A stretch of DNA of 64,000 bases, from contig CM066290.1 in NCBI GenBank assembly GCA_033816765.1, positions 2,232,001-2,296,000 on the forward strand, written 5' to 3'. Below are positions 1-9,907 of the stretch, one piece after another (within the stretch, counting starts at the first letter, position 1; every line of letters begins with the position of its first letter). Below the pieces are notes generated by a model. The model was given only the letters and a program-made list of their open reading frames with translations, did not search any database and was not told where the DNA came from. This DNA comes from Nothopassalora personata. Its lineage: Eukaryota; Ascomycota; Dothideomycetes; Mycosphaerellales; Mycosphaerellaceae. The position numbers and the translations under genes are program-made.

Positions 1-1061
1 ATGTAGTTCTGATCCTCGCCTTCCGGCTGCAGCAGATGGTACCAGTAGGTGGTCCATTCCATATCGTGAGCAAAGGTCAAGGAATTGCAGTTGAGTAGGT
101 ACTTAAGGCGCCCAGAGTAGGTAATGCCTTCGGTATTGATTGTCATGGCATAGTTGCAATACGTATCCTGGTGGATCCGATTGACCTGCGTCTCGACACT
201 CCAGTCCACGTTCTTCATGTCTGCCCAATCCTTGCCTGCCGTCGCCTCGAGCAAGGCCGGCCGCACTGGATTGAAACCCGTGTTCCCGCGCCACACGATC
301 TTTGGTATCTTACTCGCAAATGCTGCGTCCCGCTGGATAGCTCTCCTCCTGGCGTCTTTCCAAGAACCACTGCCGTGATCGAACCAGAAATCGTAGTTAG
401 GCATGAGCCATCGTCTTTTATGACCGGCCTCTGCTGGCTTTGCAGCAAACGCCCAGAACGAAGTCATGCTACCCTCCGGTGCGCCGTTGCAGATGTCCTC
501 AACACAAGTAGCAAACTCGATTGTGGGCAGCTGCTGCCCAGCTGCAATGGCACTGTCGATGGCTCGCTGCATGAGACCCAAGACTGCGATCGACCGCGGC
601 CGCATGCCCATATGACTCATATTGTCTTTGGTGCTTTGTAATATTCGCAGCTCGTTGTTGTGGATGAGCAGTCGCATGGCTGCTCCCCCGCCCCTCTCGG
701 CATCGTGATTGCGCCATGACATATCCGTGTCATTCGATGAGATTGTGTGTTGCTGTTCGCGCCAAAACGCAACTCGCTCGTCAATGTCGTGGAACAATTT
801 GGGAAATTCGGCTTTGCATTGGTCAATGCTTAGTGAGTCGAATAGAAAGCCATCGAGGTCGGTTGGTAATGATGCGTCCGCAGTGGTCGTCCCCACAGGA
901 GGGATAGTCGTAACTGTATGTTCGCCTGCATTCTCCTCCGTAGATTGCCCATCACCTGGGAAGCTCGCGGGCCCAAGTGGTGGGCCATTTCTTATTCCAA
1001 CCATCATCAATGCAGCCGTCAAGAGTGCGATGGTCAGGTAAATCCATTTCCTCAATGACAT
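1..1061 (-). CDS. GT90/CAP10-type glycosyltransferase, 3' end cut by window edge
   Basis: An uninterrupted frame runs from an ATG at 1059-1061 on the minus strand to the window edge, 353 codons with no stop. Residues about 6-23 form one hydrophobic segment after a short basic N-terminus, as in a type II Golgi/ER membrane protein. The C-terminal part visible here has marks of the CAP10/KDEL-type glycosyltransferase family (GT90): PKIVWRGNTGFNPVR, then GRLKYLLNCNSL, then a tryptophan/tyrosine-rich stretch ending in LLQPEGEDQNY. Family members transfer sugars such as xylose or glucose to proteins or capsule polymers in the secretory pathway; the substrate here cannot be told. The end of the domain lies outside the window. 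No intron is needed in the visible part. The reading frame was checked at several points along its length. Confidence 0.85.
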   Translation of the reverse strand, partial: MSLRKWIYLTIALLTAALMMVGIRNGPPLGPASFPGDGQSTEENAGEHTVTTIPPVGTTTADASLPTDLDGFLFDSLSIDQCKAEFPKLFHDIDERVAFWREQQHTISSNDTDMSWRNHDAERGGGAAMRLLIHNNELRILQSTKDNMSHMGMRPRSIAVLGLMQRAIDSAIAAGQQLPTIEFATCVEDICNGAPEGSMTSFWAFAAKPAEAGHKRRWLMPNYDFWFDHGSGSWKDARRRAIQRDAAFASKIPKIVWRGNTGFNPVRPALLEATAGKDWADMKNVDWSVETQVNRIHQDTYCNYAMTINTEGITYSGRLKYLLNCNSLTFAHDMEWTTYWYHLLQPEGEDQNY

Positions 1062-2148
1062 TCTCGACTCCTCCTGCCACGGAAGTAACCCATCCATCTT
1101 GACAATTAGACGCGTGTGCGTGGTCACTCGCGTTTGCAGGAACCTGCGAAAGGGAGATATCAGAGCCGGCGGTTGAGAAATTGGGAAGCGCCTCATTCCT
1201 TTTCAGAGCACCGAGGCGCCCGCTTCCGCTCTAGTGTTAGATCCTCTTAGCGCGTCTCGCTTCCGAAAAGTCCTGGCGACGCTAGTCAATGAGATCTATA
1301 TCCTTGGCATCGAATCTCTTCTTGAGGTACACATACCATGACAGCGGCAGTAGCACTTGATTTCAGTAATCCGTGCTTGATGCAAGCTAAAGGAGCCCTC
1401 CATCGGGTGCTTCGGCTCGCCACTGTAGCAGCATTCTTCCTACCGGAGTATCATCGTCCTAATTCTCCTCGTCGTGGCCTTGCAATGCTGCCCGAGGCAA
1501 GAGGTAGGTCTCTGATCGAGAGAAGAATGCACGGGGTACTTTGGAAAGAGTGCGCAGGCGGAAAGAGTCAAAAGGTCTGTTGATCGTATGGCAATCTCTT
1601 ATTATGCTTCGCCAAGGCTCGCTTATTGTTAGTCAGGCCTCGAGATACATTAGACAGACCACTTCGCGTGACAGGTTGCACGGCCAGCCTTCTGTTCGTC
1701 CAAGGTACCGAAGGAATGCTTTGTGAACAGGCTTGAAACCACGTTCGACAGCAGCAGATGTTGCCGCCAGTGATCATAGAGCAGTGCCAACATGTTTGCT
1801 GGCGTTGCGAGCATGAGCAGGACCGCCACTACTACACAAGCTGGCTTCTCCACGGCAGTGCTGTGGGAAGCTCATGATCGGAACTGGCCGGCACTTGGTT
1901 CGGCTCACGATAGCAATGAGCCAAGTAGAAGAATGCTGCCAAGAATTGCAGAGTCGAGCAAAAGACCGCGCCAGGAATGCAATACCGATCCTTCATGGTG
2001 TTCAATGACAACCAGAGGAATCATAGGGTTGTTCGGAACAAGGTCCAGCTTAGATTGACCGACTAGTCGCAATCATGATTGCTGGCCTGCAGGCATGCGG
2101 CTACGGCTGCACAGCGCATCAAATAGCAGATGCACGCTCGCGGCTTCC
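1062..2148. other. Intergenic region with hydrophobic minus-strand coding-like fragments
   Basis: No complete gene could be built. On the minus strand, 1650-1853 encodes a hydrophobic segment (VVVAVLLMLATPANMLALLY), and about 1914-2055 encodes another (SWRGLLLDSAILGSILLLGS) in a different frame. Both look like transmembrane helices and could be relics of one multi-pass membrane protein, but stops and frame changes separate them. The region also holds the 5' side of the GT90 gene and the 3' side of the oxidoreductase gene. Confidence 0.3.
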
Positions 2149-3675
2149 TCACACGTGCCAGATCCCAGGATTCATGGTCCGCCATCGATCATCAGGGTCG
2201 TACCTCTTCTTGATATTCTTCAAGGTCTTCAATGCTTGCGGCGTGTTAGACTTGAATGGGTTCTGGTACCTCGATGCATAGTTCGGATAAATCCAATCAC
2301 GGAAGACGCCCATTTCTGTGAGCTTGACCCTCAGCTCGCGTTTCAGTAACTCTGTAGCCTTGTCGAAGTGCTCGTCTTTTGAGGAATCGCCCCACGAGAG
2401 CTCGACCGATATCAGGAGAAGAGGTCCGTCGGCAGCTGCTAGTCTGCTGAAGATATTGCCGCCAGACTCTCGAGACGCTTGTAAGTGAGGTTCAGTTAGA
2501 GGTTGAAACAATACGCCGAGGGTACTATCGTGGTCGAAGCGAGCGCTTTTTGCGAACCGCGTCACGATCTCGTGCACAGCAACCATCGACTTGGTGTCCA
2601 GCTTGACGGTGTAGGTGAACTTGGAACGGCGCAGACCAGAAGGGCTGTTCTGCGCAATTTCCTTGGCGCTTTCCGAGATGTTCATAGTTCTCAAGTTGCC
2701 GCCGACTCTAGGTAGCGCTTCGAAGGCAACAATGCCTTTGCTCTTGGCTTGACCTTCTGTGTTCATAAGGTATGCTGAGTAAACAAATTGCTTCTGCGCT
2801 TCGATCCATGCAAAGGAGATGTATCCTTGTGTTGCCAGATCGTTTGGCGCATCGAGAGCTAGTTCTTCCAGGGCTTCACACAGCATGGGAAGATGCCGCC
2901 CCTCGTAAGACATGGCTCCACCGAACACCGGAGAGTTACCAATGACTTTGACCTCAAAATTCGTCACAATTCCAAATGCGCCAAGTGATCCCTTCAGTGC
3001 CCAGAACAGAGCCTCGTGTCTTTTGGCATCAACCCACAAGACCTCTGCATTCGGAGTGACCACCTGGAATTTGAGAACATTGTCGCACGCCCAACCATGT
3101 TGATTCGCAAACCAAGAAAAGCCGCCCCCCAGAATATAGCCTCCAGCAGCAACGTTCCCAACGCGACCACCGAACATCGTCAGGCCGTGCTTCTGTTCTA
3201 GGGTGTCATACACATGCTGCCAGTGGGCTCCAGGGCCGATCTCAACCGCTAAGGGAACCATACGGACGTGATTCATCTGCGACAGATCGAATGTGATACC
3301 GCGATCGATATTCGATGCTCCCGGATTTGACGAATGCCCGCCGGACGACACAGCAATGGTGGCATTGGCGGGGATGATGATATCAGCAAGCGCTTGCTGC
3401 ACATCCCTGGCGTTCCGTGGATAGAAGCGACATGCTGGCTTCAGTTCTGTTTGCTGAGCTGCCCAGTAGCCATGCTGGCTGATAGCATACTTGTCGCCCC
3501 CAGGAAAGAGTACTCGGTTTCGGAATGTTCTCGCCAATAATTGGCATGCTGTGTTGGTTACGGAGACCGACAACAGGCCCGATGTTTGATCGACGAGTTG
3601 TGCTGCGGCAAGCAAGCTGAAGAGAGAGATAACGCAGGATAGCAGCATCAACGTCGGCACGGATGCCGCCGCCAT
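2149..3675 (-). CDS. Secreted FAD-linked oxidoreductase, berberine-bridge-enzyme type
   Basis: A single-exon frame of 508 aa from the ATG at 3673-3675. The same frame is open upstream to 3798, but this start is preferred because it places a typical signal peptide (residues 1-25, hydrophobic core SCVISLFSLLAAA) at the N-terminus. The FAD-binding PCMH domain follows: VSSGGHSSNPG contains His114, the usual site of covalent FAD attachment, and GNVAAGGYILGGGFSW is the glycine-rich second FAD loop. That loop lacks the cysteine used for a second FAD bond in plant berberine bridge enzymes, so single covalent attachment is expected. The C-terminal BBE motif is present as YPNYASRYQNPF followed by IKKRYDPDDRW. 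Such enzymes oxidise sugars, alcohols or secondary metabolites; the substrate is unknown. No biosynthetic gene cluster is evident nearby. Confidence 0.88.
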   Translation of the reverse strand: MAAASVPTLMLLSCVISLFSLLAAAQLVDQTSGLLSVSVTNTACQLLARTFRNRVLFPGGDKYAISQHGYWAAQQTELKPACRFYPRNARDVQQALADIIIPANATIAVSSGGHSSNPGASNIDRGITFDLSQMNHVRMVPLAVEIGPGAHWQHVYDTLEQKHGLTMFGGRVGNVAAGGYILGGGFSWFANQHGWACDNVLKFQVVTPNAEVLWVDAKRHEALFWALKGSLGAFGIVTNFEVKVIGNSPVFGGAMSYEGRHLPMLCEALEELALDAPNDLATQGYISFAWIEAQKQFVYSAYLMNTEGQAKSKGIVAFEALPRVGGNLRTMNISESAKEIAQNSPSGLRRSKFTYTVKLDTKSMVAVHEIVTRFAKSARFDHDSTLGVLFQPLTEPHLQASRESGGNIFSRLAAADGPLLLISVELSWGDSSKDEHFDKATELLKRELRVKLTEMGVFRDWIYPNYASRYQNPFKSNTPQALKTLKNIKKRYDPDDRWRTMNPGIWHV

Positions 3676-3978
3676 ACTGGGCGATGTAGCAATGCGAGCT
3701 TTTAACGTAGAACGTTGCTCATAGCTGTGGCTGCATTGAAACGTCCGCGACGAACGAGGGAGGAAGTGTGGAAACCATGATGCCGACGGTGATAGCACAG
3801 ATAGTGAATGCTGGACACGCGTCCCAATGTGCAGTGGTCCCGGTGTTTACGCTGGAGCAGGGGTTCTCAGGGCAGATAACACGCTAGAGGCTAGCTCGAG
3901 TTAATGGCGAGCGAGCTCCGACTGTAGCGCACCAAAACATCGACAACCTCAGGTTCGACCTGGATATCCAGTCCATGA

Positions 3979-5469
3979 ATGGATATGGATATGGATATGG
4001 ATTGGGACAACCCGATGGCCATGTTCTTCCCTGCCGAGGTGCAGCAGCAACAGCAATCGCATGACGATGTAGTAGATGATGACAACGACGACGACTTTTA
4101 TGGCGTACAGGCTCAACAGCACGTGCAACCGTCCACCGCACATGCAGATGCGCAGCCAGGTGTACGTATCCTGCACTTGATTGTTGGTGGATGGACTGAC
4201 TTGAGAGCATGCGTGTAGGCGTCGTCTGACTCTGCCGAACAGGCCAGAACGACAGCGCCCACCCAGAATGCCCCAACACCACCTCCCGCCGCCGCAGGAA
4301 CCCTCTCACCGCAGAAAAAGGCCCAGAACGAGAAGCAGCTGCAGTTGCTGAAGGCGAAGCTCCTCGCCAAGCGGCAGAAGACGCCTGCCCGATCGGCCTC
4401 GGCCATGACCATGACCATGACACAGGTTGGCACGCCGACACCTGCTGACCCACCACCACCACCGCCGCCACCGCCCCAGCTCAAGACAGCTCCCGCCGCT
4501 GCTGATGATTTGACTGAGACACAGCAAGAGGAAGAGGGGGAAGTTGTACATGGTGTGCACGGTATCGATGCCTTGCTTGACCAGGGCAAAGCCATGGCAG
4601 AGGCTCGCAGTGCTGCCGAGCTGGCCCACGCGCCGTCGCACTCGATGCCCAATCGTGTTGCCAACCAGCCCAAGAGCAGCGTCCAGCAGGGCAAGCCACC
4701 CGCTCCGCGACCTCAACCAACACCTCAAGTCGCCCATATCCCTCAACCCACTGCTAACCTCTCAGATGAGTACTATGCTGATCTCCCAGCCTGGTTGGAG
4801 ATGACAGGGTATCACGACGTCGACTTCCGCAACTCAAAGTTAGCCGTCAACAAGCAGCGCCGTGAGCTCGAGCGCCAGGCAGCCGAGATTGCCGTACAGA
4901 TTGAGAAGATCAGACAAAAGGAGCAGGAGACTATGATGGAGCTGAGGACTAGCAGCGCTCCCATCACCACTAACATGGCTGCACCGCCACTCCCCCAGAC
5001 TATGCCAGCTCCACAGGCCAATGGGAATAAGCGCGGTCGCTCGCCAGATCTCTTCGGCGGCTCGGAGAAGGCTCGTCGGCAGGAGAATGGTGGCTTCCGC
5101 ATCAGAGGGGCCAACGAGTCGCCTACTGATGCTCGCCCATCCGATCGTCGCTTCTCACGCAGTCCGCCTGGTCTCGACCGTCGCATCAGCTACCCGGATG
5201 CTCGGCGTCGCTCGATTGAGAGCAGAAGCCGCGATCCGTCTCTTGAGCGCCGTCAGTCGTACTATGGCCGTGAGGGTGAATCGGGCCCACCGACACCTCG
5301 CTTCAACGATCACTGGACACCACAGTCACCACGTGATGGTCCACGTCCGAAGTATCCTGGTCCACCAGGTCGGAACAACTCGTACACCCGGACACCACAG
5401 TACAGTAGCAGTGCAAGCTTAAATTTGCGCAAGTGCGGTCAGCCAAACGGTCGACCAAAGCCGAGGTAG
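3979..5469 (+). CDS. Conserved-looking low-complexity nuclear-type protein, two exons
   Basis: Exon 1 is 3979-4161 and exon 2 is 4219-5469. The 57-nt intron 4162-4218 begins GTACGT, contains the branch site CTGAC and ends TAG; removing it joins the two frames in phase and gives about 476 aa. The N-terminus is a run of Met-Asp repeats, then Gln- and Asp-rich tracts. A nine-proline run lies in exon 2. The only folded-looking segment is around the peptide DEYYADLPAWLEMTGYHDVD, followed by a charged coiled coil (RRELERQAAEIAVQIEKIRQ). The C-terminal third is rich in RS, SR and RR dipeptides with PP motifs, as in RNA-associated nuclear proteins. I do not recognise a named family; a role in RNA processing is only a guess. 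The coding call is strong because splicing restores one long frame. Confidence 0.75.
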
Positions 5470-6481
5470 TAGAGGAGATATGGGACGAAGTGAAAAACAC
5501 TTGAAGTCCAGAGACCTTTCGGTGGTTGTGTAAAGAGTAAAGTTGTAATCTTACTATACTTGTCACTGCATCCACCTTTTCGCCATCTCATCGCCAGTTG
5601 TTACCGGAGTATGCTAGGAGTATGCTAATATACTGTGACCACGTTGCAGACCCTTTTACTACAATTTCCGCATTGGAAACATGCAGTGGGGGCACCCATG
5701 ACTGGAAGAAGCACATGTCTACTTTTGCGCTCCTTCTGCGTCTTCCAGTGAAATGCAGATGACGCCAGTGTCCAATCTGTACAGATCAGTCTCATTGTAT
5801 TGTAGTCCCAATCTCGTGGAATGTCTCGGAATCTTGCATGTGACACTCCACATGTCTTCGATGTATGTCCGACAGCAGGCATCTGGTATGTAGATGGCTA
5901 CGATGTACGTAAAGCATATGTAGCCTGCGAAGCCTGCCACGTAGAATCTGCTCACCATAGACTCACTGCACAAGTCCGCCCCATGGACCGACACGACCGC
6001 ATTCCTCGAATCATCTGGATGGGCATCATTGAAGCCCTGTCTTACCTCTTGCCCATCATCGACTACCTGCAGCGCTGGGTCGGACCTGCCCCAGAAAATG
6101 CTGCTAACGACCACGGAGCTCAAGCAAATGAGCAGAACTAATCGCAGTCGAGCCACAAACTCCTGAAGCACAAATCCAGGTTTACATTTGCTTCAGAGGC
6201 ATGCGTGGCCAGATTTACAGCTTCAACAATACTTTCCGGGTAGGATCTCAGATTGGCGCAAGTCTGCCAATTCTAGGACAAGAACCGACCGTCATGGAAG
6301 AAGAGGAGGATGGAGAGGAGGAGCATAGTGATCAATAGGGTTGGTTCTGTGCTTGTTTTCGGCTTCGTGAATCGGCAGCTCGTATGATAGGAGAAATGGG
6401 TATAGAACATCTGGGAGGTGAAAGTTGTGGTCTAACATGAAGGAAATTGCTAAGATTACTGGATCGTTTGGAGATCTACCT
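5470..6481. other. Intergenic region; one weak candidate for a small secreted protein
   Basis: Between the convergent neighbours there is no clear gene. On the minus strand, 5719-6171 is an open frame of 150 aa whose first 30 residues resemble a signal peptide (LRLVLLICLSSVVVSSIFW), with a possible intron donor GTGAGC inside. It has no recognised domain and may be chance. The rest is 3' flanking sequence. Confidence 0.25.
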
Positions 6482-7390
6482 TCATTGACTGTCTGCGATC
6501 TGCTTCTCTAACCAATCCACCACCTTGACCAAATCGTTCACCACGTGTGGCGTTCGCGGCACTTCATGTCCACCCCGATGATCATACACAATCCTCTTGC
6601 TCGGGTCCGCGAGCATAGCAAGCTGTACATGAAATGCCGACATAGGGTCCTTATGCCCATAAACGTGCGCAGTCGGAATCTGTAACCTGACCTTCTCCGG
6701 CAGATTCGACAGATCCAGACCATAAACATCCTTCTCATCAAGCGTTGGTAAAGTCCAAGGATCTCTCGTAATGACCTCCTTCCCATCCCACAGCGTCGAA
6801 GGATAATCCCAAAGATCCACACGATCCCCCGTCTCCAGCATCACCTCAATTTTCTTCGCGTTCCTATCACTCGATGCATCCAGTTCCCTTCGCGCCTGCA
6901 AGACCAAGTCCGTCGCCTTGTCGGAGACGGATATGTAGTCCTCCAGCAGAGAATGTGGCATGCCGCCACATATACATACTGCTCCCTTCCACGGGGTTGG
7001 GATACCTTCATTCTGGCAGTAAATTGTCGTCGCTGCGAGGAGGGATGTGCCTTGGCTGAAGCCTATCACGGCGTCGTAGATTTTTCCACTGCTGGTTATG
7101 CCAGCGAGCAGCTGCTTGATAGCGTTTATCACGTCTTCACGGAAATATGTCCGCCACCAGGAGTAGTAGGGTGGGTCGAAGAAGGGACTGACGCCGGGAC
7201 CTGCTTTATCGGGACAAGGCCCGTCTAGGAAGTCGAAGGTGTGGGATCCGCTGAGCTTGGATCTCAATGTGCCTTGGATAAATATTAGTACATGGACCCT
7301 TGGCGCGTGGTATCGCGGCTGTGGCGTACTCAGCTGGTAGCCTAGGATTTGGCCGCTCGTGCCGGAGCCGTGAAGGCAGAGGAATCTCAT
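6482..7390 (-). CDS. FSH1-family serine hydrolase (alpha/beta hydrolase)
   Basis: Exon 1 is 7390-7330 and exon 2 is 7272-6482. The genomic frame is open throughout (302 codons), but 7329-7273 is a 57-nt intron whose length is a multiple of three: donor GTACGC, a perfect TACTAAT branch site, acceptor AAG. Removing it gives 283 aa and restores the expected family N-terminus MRFLCLHGSGTSGQILGYQL joined to STLRSKLSGSHTFDFLDGP. The catalytic triad is visible: Ser93 in GFSQG, Asp229 in YGHKDP and His256 in RGGHEVP. Members of this family (DUF341/FSH1, related to OVCA2) are small esterases; in fungal metabolite clusters relatives act as trans-acting hydrolases. No such cluster is seen here, so a general metabolic role is likelier. 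Confidence 0.85.
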   Translation of the reverse strand: MRFLCLHGSGTSGQILGYQLSTPQPRYHAPRVHVLIFIQGTLRSKLSGSHTFDFLDGPCPDKAGPGVSPFFDPPYYSWWRTYFREDVINAIKQLLAGITSSGKIYDAVIGFSQGTSLLAATTIYCQNEGIPTPWKGAVCICGGMPHSLLEDYISVSDKATDLVLQARRELDASSDRNAKKIEVMLETGDRVDLWDYPSTLWDGKEVITRDPWTLPTLDEKDVYGLDLSNLPEKVRLQIPTAHVYGHKDPMSAFHVQLAMLADPSKRIVYDHRGGHEVPRTPHVVNDLVKVVDWLEKQIADSQ

Positions 7391-8160
7391 GTTATCGGTT
7401 GATCAGGACTATGGTACTGAGGCAAGACCGCCAGATTAGAATTGGAAGTGTGGAGCTGAGTCTTGATCGGGCACGATGGCGTGACTTCGGACGCGGAAGT
7501 GTTGAGAAGGACGGCAAGGCTTCAGGGCGTGATGGGTGCCATGTCGACAGCCGAGTAGGAAGACATCGGCGGAGAGCGTAACGAGGTATGTGAGCAATAG
7601 TGAGAAATCAAAGAGCTATTGTCTTGTTAGCAAGTGCTGCGTCTCGATTGACCTTCGAGGTTCGACGTCAACGTGATTGTCTCAGGCGCCAGAGAGCTGC
7701 GCTAGAATTTAGAAACCATTTCTCGAGGGGTCTGCAATCAGTGAGACGAGGTGTAACAGGTTCATGTATGCTTCCAAGAACACAATTTACAGCTTATATG
7801 ATCACCAGGCGTAAACTGCTGCTGCTTACCAACAGGCAGCATAATAACCTTTGCTCTGGGCTCGATCCTACAACAAAGGAACGTGCTGATTAACAATGTC
7901 GGGTACCGTACGCCACAGTTCGGTGCCGACTGGGGACGAGGACTTCGTCCGGGAAGCATGTCACTGCACGACACACCCTCCTCCGGAGACAAAACCATGA
8001 TGAAGTCGTGAACATGTGCGCCGTCAAATCGGTTGGCTTGCCGAGTCGGGCAGCCTGACTTCTGAAGTCAAGGACAGGTATCGCATCACATCCGAACATT
8101 GCCTCCGTACGACTTGCAACGATGCTGCTTGGTTGACATCTGACGACTCTTCTGAGCAAA
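7391..8160. other. Intergenic, no gene seen
   Basis: Upstream region of the FSH1-type gene. Only short overlapping frames without codon bias, domains or splice signals are present. Base composition is normal, with no RIP signature. Confidence 0.4.
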
Positions 8161-8164
8161 GCTC

Positions 8165-9700
8165 ACCTCACAAGCATTAATTGCAACACGCCTGTCTCAT
8201 GGCAAGGCAGCACCATGGCCAAGCCCGAGATACTCGCTTGCATGACTACACACTCGTCTAAGATGTGATAAGCAACGAAGAAGCCACTTACACAGACAGC
8301 ATGGATCAGGTCACAGATGTTCAACACTCTCTTCGCCAATCGCTCATCGTCAGCTTCACGCATTGAGTTCAACTCAGTGCTACTGAAGCTCGTCAAGCAT
8401 GAATCACACCTGCGAATAAGCTGATACGTCAACTCCAGCTGCGCTCTATTCCTTTCAGGATTCACGTACTACTACAGATACTAGAAATGTAAACATCGCA
8501 ACAACCTCAATGTGAACAATCATGGCGGGCAGCACAGGGTACGATGCTCACATACGTGGGTTACAGAAAGCACAAGATGAGAAACGTTACCCCCAACCAA
8601 CGACATTCCTCCAAAAGTGTCTGCGAAAGCTCTCAGTCGAAATTGACGGGAATCAGAGAGCGACAGATATTGAGCGCGAGCAGGACCATACGCATCTTTG
8701 ACAAGCCGTGACCTTTTGCTGCGTCTCACTCATGAGGTATGCGAACGGGATTGCGCAAATACTCACTTGCCACATAGGTGGAGCGCCAACTTCGCAGTCG
8801 CAAATCTCAGCACCCGTATGCTCGGTCCAATTATGGGCTCGACGCTGCGGCAAAGCCTCGCCATCATTCTTTCGGTCAATACTGTCTTGTGCACATTTTC
8901 GGCTTGGATTGGAACTTTTGGTCTCACCAGGTTGAGGACGAGCACCTTCTTGTACGTCAAGAGCTTCATGGATAGTGTGGGCCACCTGCTCGTACATATC
9001 TTACCGGAGATACTCTTTCGGATACTGGAGCAACTGTGTCTGTGTTGTGTTCATCCTGATCTCGAATGTCGGCTGGGCGGATATCCACAGTATCGCGGGA
9101 GCGTCCTGCTGGAGCGCAGTCTCCAAGGGAGCGCTGCCGTTGTGGGCTGGAGTTATCATCATCTCGGTCGCGGTATTAGTACTGTGCATTGGCGGCATCA
9201 CCTGGATCCATCGGCTTGGCTCTTGCTCTGGATTTTGCCACTCATCGTCTGACGCGTTGCGGCTGGGACTGTAGCGAAGCACTCTGACGGCGGCAGGGCC
9301 GAGGGCCAGCCTCCTGCAGCTTCAGCAGGGGTTCTATCAATCTTTGCGCTGAAAATCTCCTGGAGTGTCTCCTGATGTTATTACACTGCTGACTACGACG
9401 TGAGAATGCCAGTCAGGACTCCAAGGTGGAGGCTATTTGTTGCAACTTATGTTGGGATTGCTCGGCCATCCATTCTGGTCAGTAGTCTGGGTGCAGCCAT
9501 CTATCCTCGTACTCAGGCAGACGATGATTGGGCGCATGCTTATACATCATATGGTGTTGGAGGTCCTCTTGCGAAGGCTCTGTAGCTCGTCGAGGGCTTT
9601 GGAAAGTTCTTGCTGGCTGAGCTCGGCTCTGTTGTGTGAGTCGAGCCGGTGGCGCATTGCAAGGTGGATGGACTGATGATTACAGAACAATGTGCCAAAT
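8165..9700 (-). pseudogene. Unresolved or decayed multi-exon coding region
   Basis: Several minus-strand stretches look coding. About 9680-9550 encodes an amphipathic helix with AELSQQELSKALDELQSLRK. The frame 9282-8653 is open apart from a single TAA at 9001-9003. A strong donor GTGAGT near 8770 with an acceptor CAG 48 nt later would link either of two upstream frames to downstream peptides (one starts KRSRLVKDAYGPARAQYLSL). 8465-8165 contains another coding-like stretch with a GTAAGT donor inside. I could not join them into one clean model, and no domain is recognised. It is either a gene with several small exons or a pseudogene with one nonsense codon and frame losses. RNA data would decide. 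Confidence 0.35.
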
Positions 9701-9907
9701 GGGTACGGTACGGCTTTGCAATTGCCTCCCAGAACTTCGGACCTTGTGCTGAACGAGTCCCCAGAATCGCCTTCGTCACTATCGGGTTCGTCGTTACAAG
9801 GTAGTGGATGGGACCCAAGAAGTTATATTTCTTACACACGCAGTATGGCATCTATATAACATCGTCACAGCTGATTGTATATTCGCCGCTTACAAGCGCA
9901 TGCAGGT

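Noticed and set aside
4113..4746. Long minus-strand frames opposite the low-complexity gene
   Set aside because: They are shadows of the plus-strand exon: a Trp/Gly-rich translation of the poly-Pro tract, no domains, and the plus strand has a consistent two-exon model.
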